Shown here in pieces: positions 1 to 7,236 of a stretch of DNA of 64,000 nt. A program made the position numbers and the translations under genes. Position 1 is the first letter of the stretch. Each line of letters starts with the position of its first letter. The notes beneath the pieces were generated by a model. That model did not search any database. It was not told the origin of the DNA and saw only the letters and a list, made by a program, of their open reading frames with translations. The stretch is from the IMG/VR virus record IMGVR_UViG_3300042324_000568, positions 1 to 64,000 of that record, one strand, 5' to 3'. Origin of the DNA: a virus.

Positions 1-252
1 AATGAGATAAAAGATTTTATTTACAAACAAGGTGCAGAAAGATTAGAATTTACCACAACCTTTAATGTTGGTGTGGAAGAACTTGAATTTGAAGATGACT
101 ACCAAACGATAATGAAAACTGCAATGTTTATTACTGTTGATGGTTTTGTTATTGACGAAGAAGAAACGGAAGTTAATTTGAGTGATTTAGATATAGTTGA
201 ATTAGGTTTTATACTTGACGAGTTGGAAGAAAATAAATTTGAAATATTTTAA
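1..252 (+). CDS. Acidic protein, 3' part only
   Basis: The reading frame is open from the first base and ends at TAA 250-252, so the start lies before the window. The 83 visible residues are rich in Glu and Asp, with clusters such as DEEETE and DELEEN, and have no recognised motif. A short zinc-ribbon-like gene follows 10 bases later, so the two are probably co-transcribed. Function unknown. Confidence 0.6.
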   Translation, partial: NEIKDFIYKQGAERLEFTTTFNVGVEELEFEDDYQTIMKTAMFITVDGFVIDEEETEVNLSDLDIVELGFILDELEENKFEIF

Positions 253-262
253 ATTAAATTAT

Positions 263-397
263 ATGAACCAAATTGAATGTGATAATTGTGGGAACTATTG
301 GCACAAATATTTGATTAACGAAACAGAAGATGGTCAAAATCTTTGTGAACATTGTTGGGGTTTTAAAAATGAAGATGAGGTGACCGAAAATAATTAA
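263..397 (+). CDS. Small zinc-ribbon-like protein (44 aa)
   Basis: I chose the ATG at 263, which sits just after the previous stop; an upstream TTG in the same frame would overlap that gene. The protein has two CxxC knuckles (CDNC near residues 6-9 and CEHC near 29-32) spaced as in a four-cysteine zinc ribbon. Such mini-proteins usually bind nucleic acid or a protein partner. The role here is unknown. Confidence 0.6.
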   Translation: MNQIECDNCGNYWHKYLINETEDGQNLCEHCWGFKNEDEVTENN

Positions 398-415
398 AAT
401 AAAATTATAAATTAA

Positions 416-447
416 TTTGGAATATACAAATATGTTCCGTACCTTTG
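416..447 (+). promoter_or_regulatory. Bacteroidetes-type promoter
   Basis: TTTG at 416-419, a 20-bp spacer, then TACCTTTG at 440-447, matching the TTTG / TAnnTTTG consensus. It lies 36 bases before the start of the gene at 484. Confidence 0.85.
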
Positions 448-483
448 TGAAACAATTTAACTAACTATAAAATTTAAACGAAA

Positions 484-1077
484 ATGACACAAATTAAATT
501 AAGTAACAATGTTAGGGTTTCCGACCCTTGTTATGACAACGATGTATGGTGTAAAACCAAACTGACTGATGTACTGCCAGGTAACTACAATGTATTTGTA
601 GAGAAAGGTGACGAAAGTGGATGGGGTATGAGAGTTAAAAGTTTACGAGTAATACACGAGGATTTTAGTGATACTAATATGTGGGAAGAACATAGTGAGA
701 TTGGTGTAGATAGTGGACAGGCTGGTATATTTTGTGAAACGAGTTATAGGAATGATACCATAGCCGAAAGTATTGTTACACCTGATAGTAAGTTTGATTT
801 ACCAGGTAGAGATAGTGAGGGTGATGTTTGGTACCTTAAAATGTGTAATTTTACTTTAAGTGACGACCAATGTGGTGTGTATGAAACAGGTGTAGTAACG
901 AGTAGTGGTATTGGTGATGGTGGTTACCCACTTGATATTATTAGAGAGAGAAATGGTTACATAGTAGGTATGAAGATTACTTACTTGTTTGATGAGGAAG
1001 AAGAAGATGAGGAAGAAGAAGATTATAACGATAGTTTAGAACAGGACGAACAAAGATATGAAGATAGTGAAAAATAA
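484..1077 (+). CDS. Conserved phage-type protein with SDPCY and SGQAGIF motifs (197 aa)
   Basis: It has its own promoter. The N-terminal half carries VSDPCY (residues 12-17) and VDSGQAGIF, the middle DVWYLKMCNF, and the tail is a long Glu/Asp run. The gene at 5891 is a diverged paralogue with the same order of motifs (GDPSK, PGNFYVF, NSGLAGIF, GDWYGHM). I do not know a biochemical activity. The invariant Asp-Pro, Gly-x-Ala-Gly-Ile-Phe and Gly-Asp-x-Trp blocks suggest a compact beta-rich ligand-binding fold; this is inference. Confidence 0.8.
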   Translation: MTQIKLSNNVRVSDPCYDNDVWCKTKLTDVLPGNYNVFVEKGDESGWGMRVKSLRVIHEDFSDTNMWEEHSEIGVDSGQAGIFCETSYRNDTIAESIVTPDSKFDLPGRDSEGDVWYLKMCNFTLSDDQCGVYETGVVTSSGIGDGGYPLDIIRERNGYIVGMKITYLFDEEEEDEEEEDYNDSLEQDEQRYEDSEK

Positions 1078-1102
1078 AATTTTATAAAAACATAAAAATA
1101 AA

Positions 1103-1134
1103 TTTGGAATATTAAATTATGTTTTGTAACTTTG
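1103..1134 (+). promoter_or_regulatory. Bacteroidetes-type promoter
   Basis: TTTG at 1103-1106, 20-bp spacer, TAACTTTG at 1127-1134. It drives the ParB-like gene at 1198 and leaves a leader of about 60 bases that contains a conserved motif at 1168-1187. Confidence 0.85.
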
Positions 1135-1167
1135 TATAACAAATGAATTTATTAATTTAACCGACAC

Positions 1168-1187
1168 GGGAACAGGTGTTCTGAACA
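1168..1187 (+). promoter_or_regulatory. Conserved leader motif, copy 1
   Basis: GGGAACAG, 5 bases, CTGAACA, ending 10 bases before the ATG. Near-identical arrangements precede the genes at 3494 and 14459. It lies in the transcribed leader, so it may act in the RNA. Confidence 0.55.
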
Positions 1188-1197
1188 AACAATTACC

Positions 1198-1965
1198 ATG
1201 AGTAAAAACTTAAAGGTGTTATTTACCACCAACTTAGGAATTTTTAAATTCCACGATGTAAATAGAGATTTTACCAATGCTGAATCCCAAAACAGGATTA
1301 GAAGGATTGAAGAAAGTATGAAAGAAGATGGTGTATTACCTATACCCATTATTGTAACAACCAAGATGTATGTGGTTGACGGACAACACCGATTGAACGC
1401 CGCTTTACGAGTTGGAGCAAAAGGTTTGTATTACATAGTAGATGAGAGCATACCAAATACACCGAAAGGTATTTTTGATTACGCTAAGAAGATTAACCGA
1501 AATGCTAAAGAGTGGGGTAAGAAAGATTACATACACGGATTAGCACGACAAGGTAACAAGAACTACGAGTTGTTGGAGTTTTTTGGAGAGAAGTACCCGA
1601 TGTTTAGTTTGACTGAACGAATTATGTTACTATTGAATAGTGGTAGTAAAAGTGTTGACAAGGGAGATTTTGCCGATGGTAAGTTTGAAATTGGAAACTT
1701 AAAGAAAGCTGAACTATGGGCGGGTTACTTGTTAGAGTTAAAACCTTACTTTGATAAGGGTTACAACAAAAGTGTATTTGTTAGAACTTTGTTGACCATT
1801 TTAGAGAAGAAGAAGGAGTTTAAGTTTGATGAATTTTTACACAAGGTAAAACTACGACCAACGAGTATTAAGTTGTGTGGAGATAAGAGAAGTTACGCTG
1901 AAATGATTGAGGAGATTTACAACTTTAAGAGAAAGAGCGATGACAAAGTTAATTTGAGATTTTAA
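1198..1965 (+). CDS. ParB/Srx-fold nuclease-like protein (255 aa)
   Basis: Residues about 25-80 form a ParB N-terminal-like domain: a lead helix (RIRRIEESMKEDG), a strand (PIPIIVT) and the signature VDGQHRLNAAL at 60-70. In this superfamily the signature binds nucleotide or phosphate. The block NRNAKEWGKKDY at 100-111 is typical of phage versions that continue with a helical domain. Phage members are usually regulators or DNA-binding factors rather than partition proteins; no ParA is nearby. It is transcribed alone from 1103-1134 and ends at the terminator 1996-2023. Confidence 0.88.
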   Translation: MSKNLKVLFTTNLGIFKFHDVNRDFTNAESQNRIRRIEESMKEDGVLPIPIIVTTKMYVVDGQHRLNAALRVGAKGLYYIVDESIPNTPKGIFDYAKKINRNAKEWGKKDYIHGLARQGNKNYELLEFFGEKYPMFSLTERIMLLLNSGSKSVDKGDFADGKFEIGNLKKAELWAGYLLELKPYFDKGYNKSVFVRTLLTILEKKKEFKFDEFLHKVKLRPTSIKLCGDKRSYAEMIEEIYNFKRKSDDKVNLRF

Positions 1966-1995
1966 GTTGGTTAGTTGATAAAGTGTAGTGGTAAA

Positions 1996-2023
1996 GGGTG
2001 TTCTTCGGGACACCCTTTTTTTT
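1996..2023 (+). terminator. Intrinsic terminator after the ParB-like gene
   Basis: GGGTGT and ACACCC arms enclose a TTCG-containing loop, followed by eight T. Confidence 0.85.
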
Positions 2024-2070
2024 GTTTATACCCGTCAACAGAGTCAGGAATTTGCGCGCTGATCCCGATG

Positions 2071-2110
2071 TTGTTTCGCATGGTACATCTATACATCAGG
2101 TGCGAAACAA
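2071..2110. repeat. TTGTTTCGCA inverted repeat, element 1
   Basis: TTGTTTCGCA at 2071-2080 and its perfect reverse complement TGCGAAACAA at 2101-2110, separated by exactly 20 bases. It lies between a terminator and the next weak promoter, in sequence that is GC-richer than its surroundings. Other members of the family occur across 2-8.7 kb. Confidence 0.8.
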
Positions 2111-2190
2111 CTTTATGGATTATGATCACACTGAGAAAAAATAAATTAAAAATAAGTGAACAAATATTAGGAACATAAAAGAAATTGTTT

Positions 2191-2198
2191 TATCTTTG
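2191..2198 (+). promoter_or_regulatory. Probable -7 element before the DUF932 gene
   Basis: TATCTTTG matches TAnnTTTG, but no exact TTTG lies 19-20 bp upstream, so this is a weaker promoter call than the others. Confidence 0.5.
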
Positions 2199-2231
2199 TA
2201 GTATATTAATTAACAACCTAAATTTATTATT

Positions 2232-3080
2232 ATGAATGAAAGAACAGTTGAGATTTTGAACACCACAGGACTAAATTGGAAAGTGAAACAAGAAGGTTTA
2301 GTTACTGATAGTGGAGTACCCGTAGAAGGACACACCGCTTTAGTTAGAGAAGACAACAACGCAATATTAAGCGTTATGAGTGATGGTTACTACCCGTACC
2401 AAAACCATGAGTTGATTGAGTTATTAGACAAAGTAAGTAACCAAACAGGATTGGAAGTTGTAAAGGGTGGAGAGTTTAAGAATGGACGTAGAGTTTACGT
2501 ACAATTAAAAAGTGCGGACTTACGATTAGGTAACGACAAGATTGAAGGTTACTTAACAGGTATTAATAGTTTTGATGGTAGTACGAGTTTAGCCTTTGGG
2601 CCAAGTAACATTACCATTAGTTGTATGAATACATTTTTTGCAGCATTTAAACAAATGGAAACAAAGATTAGACACACTAAGAACATGGTGATTAAGGTGG
2701 ATGAGTTTTGTAGAAGTTTAGAAAACATTTTAGATGATGAGCAACAAATGTTTAGAAACATTGAGAAGTTAAGTGAGAACAGATTTACCAACAAGATTAA
2801 GGATGAGGTGATTAGAAGTTTGTTTAACATTAAACATGATGTTGATTTGAAGGATGACGAACAAACAAGTACCCAACTTAAAAATAAGTTAAGTAGATTT
2901 TACATTGACTTGAATGGAGAGTTACAAGGTAAGGGTGATAACCTTTGGGGTTTGTTTAGTGGAGTAACGAAGTACACCACACATAGTTTAAGTAAAGGAG
3001 ATAACACCGAAGCAAAGATGTTTGACATTTACGGACAACGTGAGAAACAAATTTTTAGAAATTTAGTGGAGTTGGTATAA
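2232..3080 (+). CDS. DUF932 family protein (282 aa)
   Basis: The sequence follows the phage/plasmid DUF932 family from end to end. It has an N-terminal WKVKQEGL strand, the block DGYYPYQNHE near residues 56-65, a central GYLTGINSFDGS, and the family hallmark ISCMNTFFAA followed by RHTKN. The family is common on phages and plasmids and may act in DNA metabolism or anti-restriction, but no activity is established. The length is close to the family norm and the gene is a single unit ending at terminator 3105-3136. Confidence 0.9.
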   Translation: MNERTVEILNTTGLNWKVKQEGLVTDSGVPVEGHTALVREDNNAILSVMSDGYYPYQNHELIELLDKVSNQTGLEVVKGGEFKNGRRVYVQLKSADLRLGNDKIEGYLTGINSFDGSTSLAFGPSNITISCMNTFFAAFKQMETKIRHTKNMVIKVDEFCRSLENILDDEQQMFRNIEKLSENRFTNKIKDEVIRSLFNIKHDVDLKDDEQTSTQLKNKLSRFYIDLNGELQGKGDNLWGLFSGVTKYTTHSLSKGDNTEAKMFDIYGQREKQIFRNLVELV

Positions 3081-3104
3081 TACATTTTTTGTTTTTAGTT
3101 TAGA

Positions 3105-3136
3105 AACCCTCGAAGATATTCTTCGGGGGTTTTTTT
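3105..3136 (+). terminator. Intrinsic terminator after the DUF932 gene
   Basis: The arms AACCCTCGAAG and CTTCGGGGGTT enclose ATATT and lead into a T run. Confidence 0.88.
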
Positions 3137-3201
3137 GTGCCCATATATTAGAGTTAGCTACAGATATAAAGAGCTAACGCAGCGCAAACAACACACCGAT
3201 A

Positions 3202-3255
3202 TTGTTTCGCACAGATCTATGTGTTGATTATCAATGAGTTATGTATGCGAAGCAA
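3202..3255. repeat. TTGTTTCGCA inverted repeat, element 2
   Basis: TTGTTTCGCA at 3202-3211 and TGCGAAGCAA at 3246-3255 enclose 34 bases. The inner part (TGATTATCAATGAGTTATG) recurs reverse-complemented inside element 4 at 5105-5157. A further single copy, TGCGAAACAACATCG, lies at 3329-3343. The whole stretch 3140-3370 is non-coding and relatively GC-rich. Confidence 0.8.
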
Positions 3256-3404
3256 TATTCGCCCTGGCGCGCGCTGCTAAATTTGCTGGTAGCGCTGCTA
3301 AAGCAACTGCTAATGCCTGGTAGAATTGTGCGAAACAACATCGACTGATCTGCGCACAGGTGAATGATGTACCCAAAAAATATTTTAAAAAAAATATAAA
3401 TTAA

Positions 3405-3436
3405 TTTGTTTTGTAACTTTATGTTTCGTATCTTTG
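3405..3436 (+). promoter_or_regulatory. Bacteroidetes-type promoter
   Basis: TTTG at 3405-3408, 20-bp spacer, TATCTTTG at 3429-3436; drives the gene at 3494. Confidence 0.85.
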
Positions 3437-3463
3437 TATTGTCAATTTAATAATAACAAACTT

Positions 3464-3484
3464 GGGGACAGGAGTAACTGAACA
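3464..3484 (+). promoter_or_regulatory. Conserved leader motif, copy 2
   Basis: GGGGACAG, 6 bases, CTGAACA, ending 9 bases before the ATG at 3494; compare 1168-1187 and 14429-14449. Confidence 0.55.
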
Positions 3485-3493
3485 CCTACTACT

Positions 3494-4042
3494 ATGGGAT
3501 TAGATATGTATTTAACCAAAAAGACTTATGTTAAGCAGTGGAGCCACAAAACCCCCGAAGAACAATTTGAAGTGGTTGTTAAAAAAGGTGGTGTTACTTA
3601 CCCTAACATTAACCCAAGTAAAGTTACCTATGTAGAAGAAGAGGTAATGTATTGGAGAAAAGCGAACCATATACATAATTGGTTTGTGGAGAACACCCAA
3701 GAAGGTAATGACAATTGCCAAACGAGTTATGTGAGTAGAGAAAATATTAACGAATTGGTTAGTATTTTGAAACAAGTGAAACAGAGTTTGGAGAAGAGTA
3801 AGAAAGGTGTGGTGGAAGTTGTTGGTGGTTGGAAAAATGGTGAAGAGTACAAAGTACCTGTTGAGGTGTTTGAGGACACGGAAATAGCTGAAGAGTTATT
3901 ACCAACTGCAAGTGGGTTCTTCTTCGGGGGAACTGAATATGATGAGTATTACTTGGAGACCATTAACGAGACTTTGGAAGTATTGGAGAAGGAGTTGGAA
4001 GATGAGACCGCAGATAGTTTTTACTACCACGCGAGTTGGTAA
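3494..4042 (+). CDS. MGLDMY-type conserved phage protein (182 aa)
   Basis: It starts MGLDMYL and contains YWRKANHIHNWFV (about residues 53-65), the two hallmarks of a widespread small phage and plasmid family. The central part is helical with many Lys/Glu, followed by a GFFFGG turn and a final acidic helix. No catalytic activity is known for the family. It shares a transcript with the next gene unless the hairpin at 4046-4071 stops it. Confidence 0.82.
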   Translation: MGLDMYLTKKTYVKQWSHKTPEEQFEVVVKKGGVTYPNINPSKVTYVEEEVMYWRKANHIHNWFVENTQEGNDNCQTSYVSRENINELVSILKQVKQSLEKSKKGVVEVVGGWKNGEEYKVPVEVFEDTEIAEELLPTASGFFFGGTEYDEYYLETINETLEVLEKELEDETADSFYYHASW

Positions 4043-4045
4043 CAG

Positions 4046-4071
4046 AATGGTGGGGGTAACTCCCCACCATT
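4046..4071 (+). other. Strong intercistronic hairpin
   Basis: AATGGTGGGG and CCCCACCATT form a perfect 10-bp stem with a 6-base loop, 4 bases after the previous stop. There is no T run, so it may be an RNA processing or stability element rather than a terminator. Confidence 0.7.
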
Positions 4072-4102
4072 TATCATTATTAACATTTTAAATAACACAA
4101 CT

Positions 4103-4813
4103 ATGCCAAATTGGTGCAACAACTACATTACCATTAGTGGTAGTAAAGAAAAGATGAAACCCCTTTATGATTACTTTGAAAGTTCACAGAGTGAGCACGA
4201 GAAGTTTGTAGAAAAGAGGGCTGTAATACACAAGGAAAACCCTGAAGCGTGGAAGACGATTGATGAAATTTGCCCCGCACCAAAGGAGAACCTGGTGATG
4301 AATACCTTAGTACCGCATGATGACGAGTACGAAGCTATTAAAGCAAGTGGTGAATACTTACTAAGCCCACAGGTTGAGTTTTACGGAACGAAGTGGGACT
4401 TTGATTTTACCGAAGCAAATGTAAATGAGATTGGTAAAGAGCGTATTACATTTGGGCCACAGACTGCTTGGAGCCCACCAAGCCAATTTTGCCAAAAGCT
4501 AGCCATTAAGTATGGTGTTGAAGTTATGGTAGAGTATGATGAGCCAGGTATTGGGTTTATAGGGAAAGAAATATATGGGCCAAGTGGTGAAGTTGAAGAA
4601 GAGATATATGAGAACTACTTGGAGGGAACTTACATATTACAGAACGATATGTTTTGGGAGAACGAAGTAGAGAGCCATATGACATATAGTAAAGAAGAAG
4701 GTAAGACCTTTGAAGAGATACTACAAGATATGTTTAGTTTTATTACTGATGAGAAAGAGATAAAGCTATTAAAAGAGGTGTATGACGACATTGAGGTTGA
4801 AGTAAACGAATAG
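4103..4813 (+). CDS. MPNWCN protein, DUF1281/YubB-like ferredoxin fold (236 aa)
   Basis: The start MPNWCNNYITISG is the signature of the DUF1281 / YubB ferredoxin-like family found on phages and plasmids. Further family features are WDFDFTEANV and the WSPPSQFCQKLAIKYG block near residues 130-145, followed by YDEPGIGFIG. The C-terminal third is highly acidic. Function is unknown; the family often lies among early phage genes, as here. Confidence 0.85.
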   Translation: MPNWCNNYITISGSKEKMKPLYDYFESSQSEHEKFVEKRAVIHKENPEAWKTIDEICPAPKENLVMNTLVPHDDEYEAIKASGEYLLSPQVEFYGTKWDFDFTEANVNEIGKERITFGPQTAWSPPSQFCQKLAIKYGVEVMVEYDEPGIGFIGKEIYGPSGEVEEEIYENYLEGTYILQNDMFWENEVESHMTYSKEEGKTFEEILQDMFSFITDEKEIKLLKEVYDDIEVEVNE

Positions 4814-4834
4814 TAGTAGTAGTTAAATGACAAG

Positions 4835-4862
4835 AACCCCGACAGAGATGTTGGGGTTTTTT
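4835..4862 (+). terminator. Intrinsic terminator after the MPNWCN gene
   Basis: ACCCCGACA and TGTTGGGGT pair around GAGA, followed by a T run. Confidence 0.85.
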
Positions 4863-4905
4863 GTTATGCACCAAATAAATACAAGGTTGTATTTGTATCC
4901 GAATT

Positions 4906-4945
4906 TTGTTTCGCACAGGATCAGGATGTATTACATGCGAAGCAA
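4906..4945. repeat. TTGTTTCGCA inverted repeat, element 3
   Basis: TTGTTTCGCA at 4906-4915 and TGCGAAGCAA at 4936-4945 with a 20-base interior, the same spacing as element 1. The right arm extends to TATCG at 4946-4950. Confidence 0.8.
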
Positions 4946-4961
4946 TATCGGTGTGTTGTTT

Positions 4962-5080
4962 TCCTGATGTTCCTCTTGTACCCGATGTTCCTGATGTTCC
5001 CATAGAAGTACCACATGTTCCACAAGTACCACATGTTCCTCGAAAGAAGTACCACAAGTACCACATGTTCCACAAGTACC
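4962..5080 (-). pseudogene. Decayed collagen-like (Gly-Thr-x) coding repeat
   Basis: Read on the minus strand, this intergenic DNA is a run of 9-base units such as GGTACTTGT, GGAACATGT and GGAACATCA. They encode Gly-Thr-Cys or Gly-Thr-Ser triplets, about a dozen in all. A 5-base insertion breaks the frame in the middle, and there is no plausible start or flanking domain. The units resemble the GTS triplets of the fibre gene at 61600-63396, so I read this as a fragment of a former collagen-like gene. It lies between repeat elements 3 and 4. Confidence 0.5.
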
Positions 5081-5104
5081 TGTTGTGCTGCAGATCATCG
5101 GATT

Positions 5105-5157
5105 TTGTTTCGCATACATAACTCATTGATTATCAGTATACATTACGTGCGAAACAA
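5105..5157. repeat. TTGTTTCGCA inverted repeat, element 4
   Basis: TTGTTTCGCA at 5105-5114 and TGCGAAACAA at 5148-5157. The interior is largely the reverse complement of the interior of element 2. Direct copies of TGATCTGCAGC follow at 5169-5179 and 5190-5200, and a single arm TGCGAAACAATATCG lies at 5229-5243. Confidence 0.8.
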
Positions 5158-5290
5158 TATTGGACCAGTGATCTGCAGCGCAAACCAGCTGATCTGCAGC
5201 AATTTACCAGGCATTTGCCAGATGCTCATGCGAAACAATATCGGTAGCTCCTGATCAGATCAGCAATGTAAAAATAAATGTCATCATATA

Positions 5291-5322
5291 TTTGGATTAT
5301 AACTTTATGTTTCGTACCTTTG
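5291..5322 (+). promoter_or_regulatory. Bacteroidetes-type promoter
   Basis: TTTG at 5291-5294, 20-bp spacer, TACCTTTG at 5315-5322; 25 bases before the start at 5348. Confidence 0.87.
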
Positions 5323-5347
5323 TATACACAAATAAAAATATACTATT

Positions 5348-5839
5348 ATGGGTTACACACATTATTGGAATTTAAAGAAGAAAACAAAGAAGACAGCTGA
5401 ACAGGTGAAGATTGCCTTTAATGAGGTTGCCATTTTATTTGACAAGTTGCCACTGAACAGCACAAATGCTGGCGGTTATTACACCGATGAACCATTACGA
5501 TTGTTTGGTGGGGATGGTACAGGTAAGATGCATATTAGTGATGATACATTAATTTTTAATGGAGATGCGAAACAAAGTTTAGACCACGAGACTTTTTACT
5601 TTGACCTGACCAATTTAGGTGAGTTTGAGTTTTGTAAAACTGCACGCAAGCCTTACGACTTTGCGGTATGTGTTGCTTTGCTTGCAATGGCAAACCATAT
5701 AGATGGATTTACATTTAGTAGTGATGGAGACTTAGAAGATTGGAAGCCAGCAATTGATTTTTATAACACCCACATAGGATACATTGGCGAGGGCTTGAAA
5801 TTAAATGTTAGTAAGCTGACAGGATTAGTTGAGGCATAA
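5348..5839 (+). CDS. MGYTHYW-type conserved phage protein (163 aa)
   Basis: It starts MGYTHYWNL, the hallmark of a small phage family of unknown function. Family-like blocks are LRLFGGDGTG (about 54-63) and FEFCKTARKPYD (about 96-107). The conserved Cys, Arg and Tyr residues suggest a structured globular protein. It is transcribed from the promoter at 5291-5322; the next gene has its own promoter starting at the stop codon. Confidence 0.8.
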   Translation: MGYTHYWNLKKKTKKTAEQVKIAFNEVAILFDKLPLNSTNAGGYYTDEPLRLFGGDGTGKMHISDDTLIFNGDAKQSLDHETFYFDLTNLGEFEFCKTARKPYDFAVCVALLAMANHIDGFTFSSDGDLEDWKPAIDFYNTHIGYIGEGLKLNVSKLTGLVEA

Positions 5840-5871
5840 TTTGGATTGTGAGGATATATTTTGTATATTTG
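5840..5871 (+). promoter_or_regulatory. Bacteroidetes-type promoter
   Basis: TTTG at 5840-5843, 20-bp spacer, TATATTTG at 5864-5871. It excludes the TTG codon at 5861 as a start, because that codon lies inside the promoter. Confidence 0.82.
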
Positions 5872-5890
5872 TAAACTTTTAAGAAAACAT

Positions 5891-6460
5891 ATGAAACCAA
5901 TTGTGATTCAATTAAACGAAGACATAGTGATAGGTGACCCCTCAAAGAGTATTGAGGATACCTTACGATTTAATAATACCAAGCCAGGTAACTTTTATGT
6001 GTTTCATAAAACATACCAATGTGGAGATGAGGGTGAGAAGATTGGACAATTGATGGCCATACATGAACACCATTTAAACGATGTATTACCTTGGGTTAAG
6101 AAAGGATTAACTATTAATGTTAATAGTGGACTTGCAGGTATTTTTACTGAGGACACTTTTAGAAAGGATGATATCTTCCTTAAGAAGTCCGAGTACACTA
6201 AAGGACTACCAAAGGGAATTGTTGCTGATGGAGGTGATTGGTATGGGCATATGATTGAGAGTACCCTGAACGATGATAAACACGGGACGTACTTTAAGGG
6301 ATGTGTCTGTATGACACCAGCTACTGATAAGGCTTATGAGGTACACATTGCCAGGTTCCGTAGACGACCTGTAGGGATTATGATTGACTTTGACTTAGAC
6401 AATACACGTTATGCTAAGTACGATTGGTGGAAAGAAAGAAAACCTGTTACAGCACTATGA
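5891..6460 (+). CDS. Paralogue of the 484-1077 protein (189 aa)
   Basis: I start it at ATG 5891, after the promoter; the longer reading frame begins upstream of the likely transcript start. It shares with the 484-1077 protein a GDP block, PGNFYVF, NSGLAGIF, an FRKDDIF helix and GDWYGHM, so the two arose by duplication. The second copy lacks the acidic tail and has a basic FRRRPVG segment instead. Function unknown. The next gene overlaps by ATGA, so they are probably translationally coupled. Confidence 0.78.
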   Translation: MKPIVIQLNEDIVIGDPSKSIEDTLRFNNTKPGNFYVFHKTYQCGDEGEKIGQLMAIHEHHLNDVLPWVKKGLTINVNSGLAGIFTEDTFRKDDIFLKKSEYTKGLPKGIVADGGDWYGHMIESTLNDDKHGTYFKGCVCMTPATDKAYEVHIARFRRRPVGIMIDFDLDNTRYAKYDWWKERKPVTAL

Positions 6461-6738
6461 TAGAATATAGAGAAACTTTTGGCCCCCGAGTACTTGAGGG
6501 TGAGCTTACTATCAGTGACTTCAATGAATGGGCACAGAAGTATCAGGTGTCCACACTACATGTCGAATCCACAGATTCCCACAGGATGGATTATTACAGA
6601 GACAAGTTATCGATTATTCAGGATCACGAACCGATCACACTGAAGGAGATGGTGATTATTGCTTCGCACGGAGTGAGGGATAATATTATAGAATTTATTT
6701 TAAACAAGCACACAAACAAACAAGAATATGAAAGTTAA
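6457..6738 (+). CDS. Hypothetical protein (93 aa)
   Basis: The start is ATG 6457, in an ATGA overlap with the previous stop; an earlier in-frame ATG at 6424 would force a 37-base overlap. The protein is soluble and mixed-charge, with no recognised motif. A variant of the repeat arm, ATTGCTTCGCA at 6658-6668, lies inside the coding sequence. It overlaps the next gene by 11 bases. Confidence 0.65.
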   Translation: MIEYRETFGPRVLEGELTISDFNEWAQKYQVSTLHVESTDSHRMDYYRDKLSIIQDHEPITLKEMVIIASHGVRDNIIEFILNKHTNKQEYES

Positions 6739-7210
6739 CAAATTAGCAGATGGAGTTTTCTCAAGAATCGTGGGGAACACAAGAGAAATCAGTTCCTATG
6801 ACAGGTTCATGAATGTAGAGGATACAATCTCTTCTAATGAGGGTGTAAAGAAACACCTAGCTCCATACAAGGAGTTAATCAGCAAGAACAAATCAATCTT
6901 CCAAAAATTGGCACAGTATGAGGATCTCATCATGTTGTACCGCATACGTGAGAATCTTGACATCCAATTGTCGACTCAACGTGAGTATGTCTATGCGAGA
7001 CAAAGTTGTCCCAGGTCTGATACAAGAAATCAAGATATCAGAATCTGTATCGCCAAGACTGAGTTTCATGATGTGAACAATCTACAGTCAGATATGGTCC
7101 TTATGGACAAAGCATCCAAGAAGATTCGTGAGCAAATTGACGGTTTAATCTACGAAAAGGAGAGAGCCTTGGCTACTCGTGCCGTTAGAAAATCCAAACA
7201 AAATTTGTAA
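6728..7210 (+). CDS. Hypothetical helical protein (160 aa)
   Basis: Mostly predicted helix with heptad-like stretches (KELISKNKSIFQKLAQYEDLI and the final EKERALATRAVRKSKQNL region), so a coiled-coil protein is likely. No enzyme motif. It is the third gene of the 5891 transcript. Codon use has more C at third positions than the first genes of the window. Confidence 0.7.
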   Translation: MKVNKLADGVFSRIVGNTREISSYDRFMNVEDTISSNEGVKKHLAPYKELISKNKSIFQKLAQYEDLIMLYRIRENLDIQLSTQREYVYARQSCPRSDTRNQDIRICIAKTEFHDVNNLQSDMVLMDKASKKIREQIDGLIYEKERALATRAVRKSKQNL

Positions 7211-7235
7211 TATCCAAATAAATCACGTACCTTTA
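7204..7235 (+). promoter_or_regulatory. Bacteroidetes-type promoter, leaderless arrangement
   Basis: TTTG at 7204-7207, 20-bp spacer, TACCTTTA at 7228-7235. The downstream ATG codons at 7237 and 7243 fall at the expected transcription start, so the mRNA would have little or no leader. Confidence 0.7.
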
Positions 7236-7236
7236 T

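Noticed and set aside
1975-2178. 67-aa open frame on the plus strand
   Set aside because: It runs through the terminator 1996-2023 and the inverted repeat 2071-2110, and its Cys/Ser-rich sequence looks like a chance frame.
4743-5126. Long frames on both strands across the 4.9-5.1 kb island
   Set aside because: They arise from the 9-base repeat. The minus-strand triplets are reported as a decayed fragment, not as a gene, because the frame is broken and lacks a start.
5566-5575. TGCGAAACAA inside the MGYTHYW gene
   Set aside because: It is a plain coding match (Ala-Lys-Gln) without a partner arm or the extended ATCG flank, so it is not counted as a repeat element.
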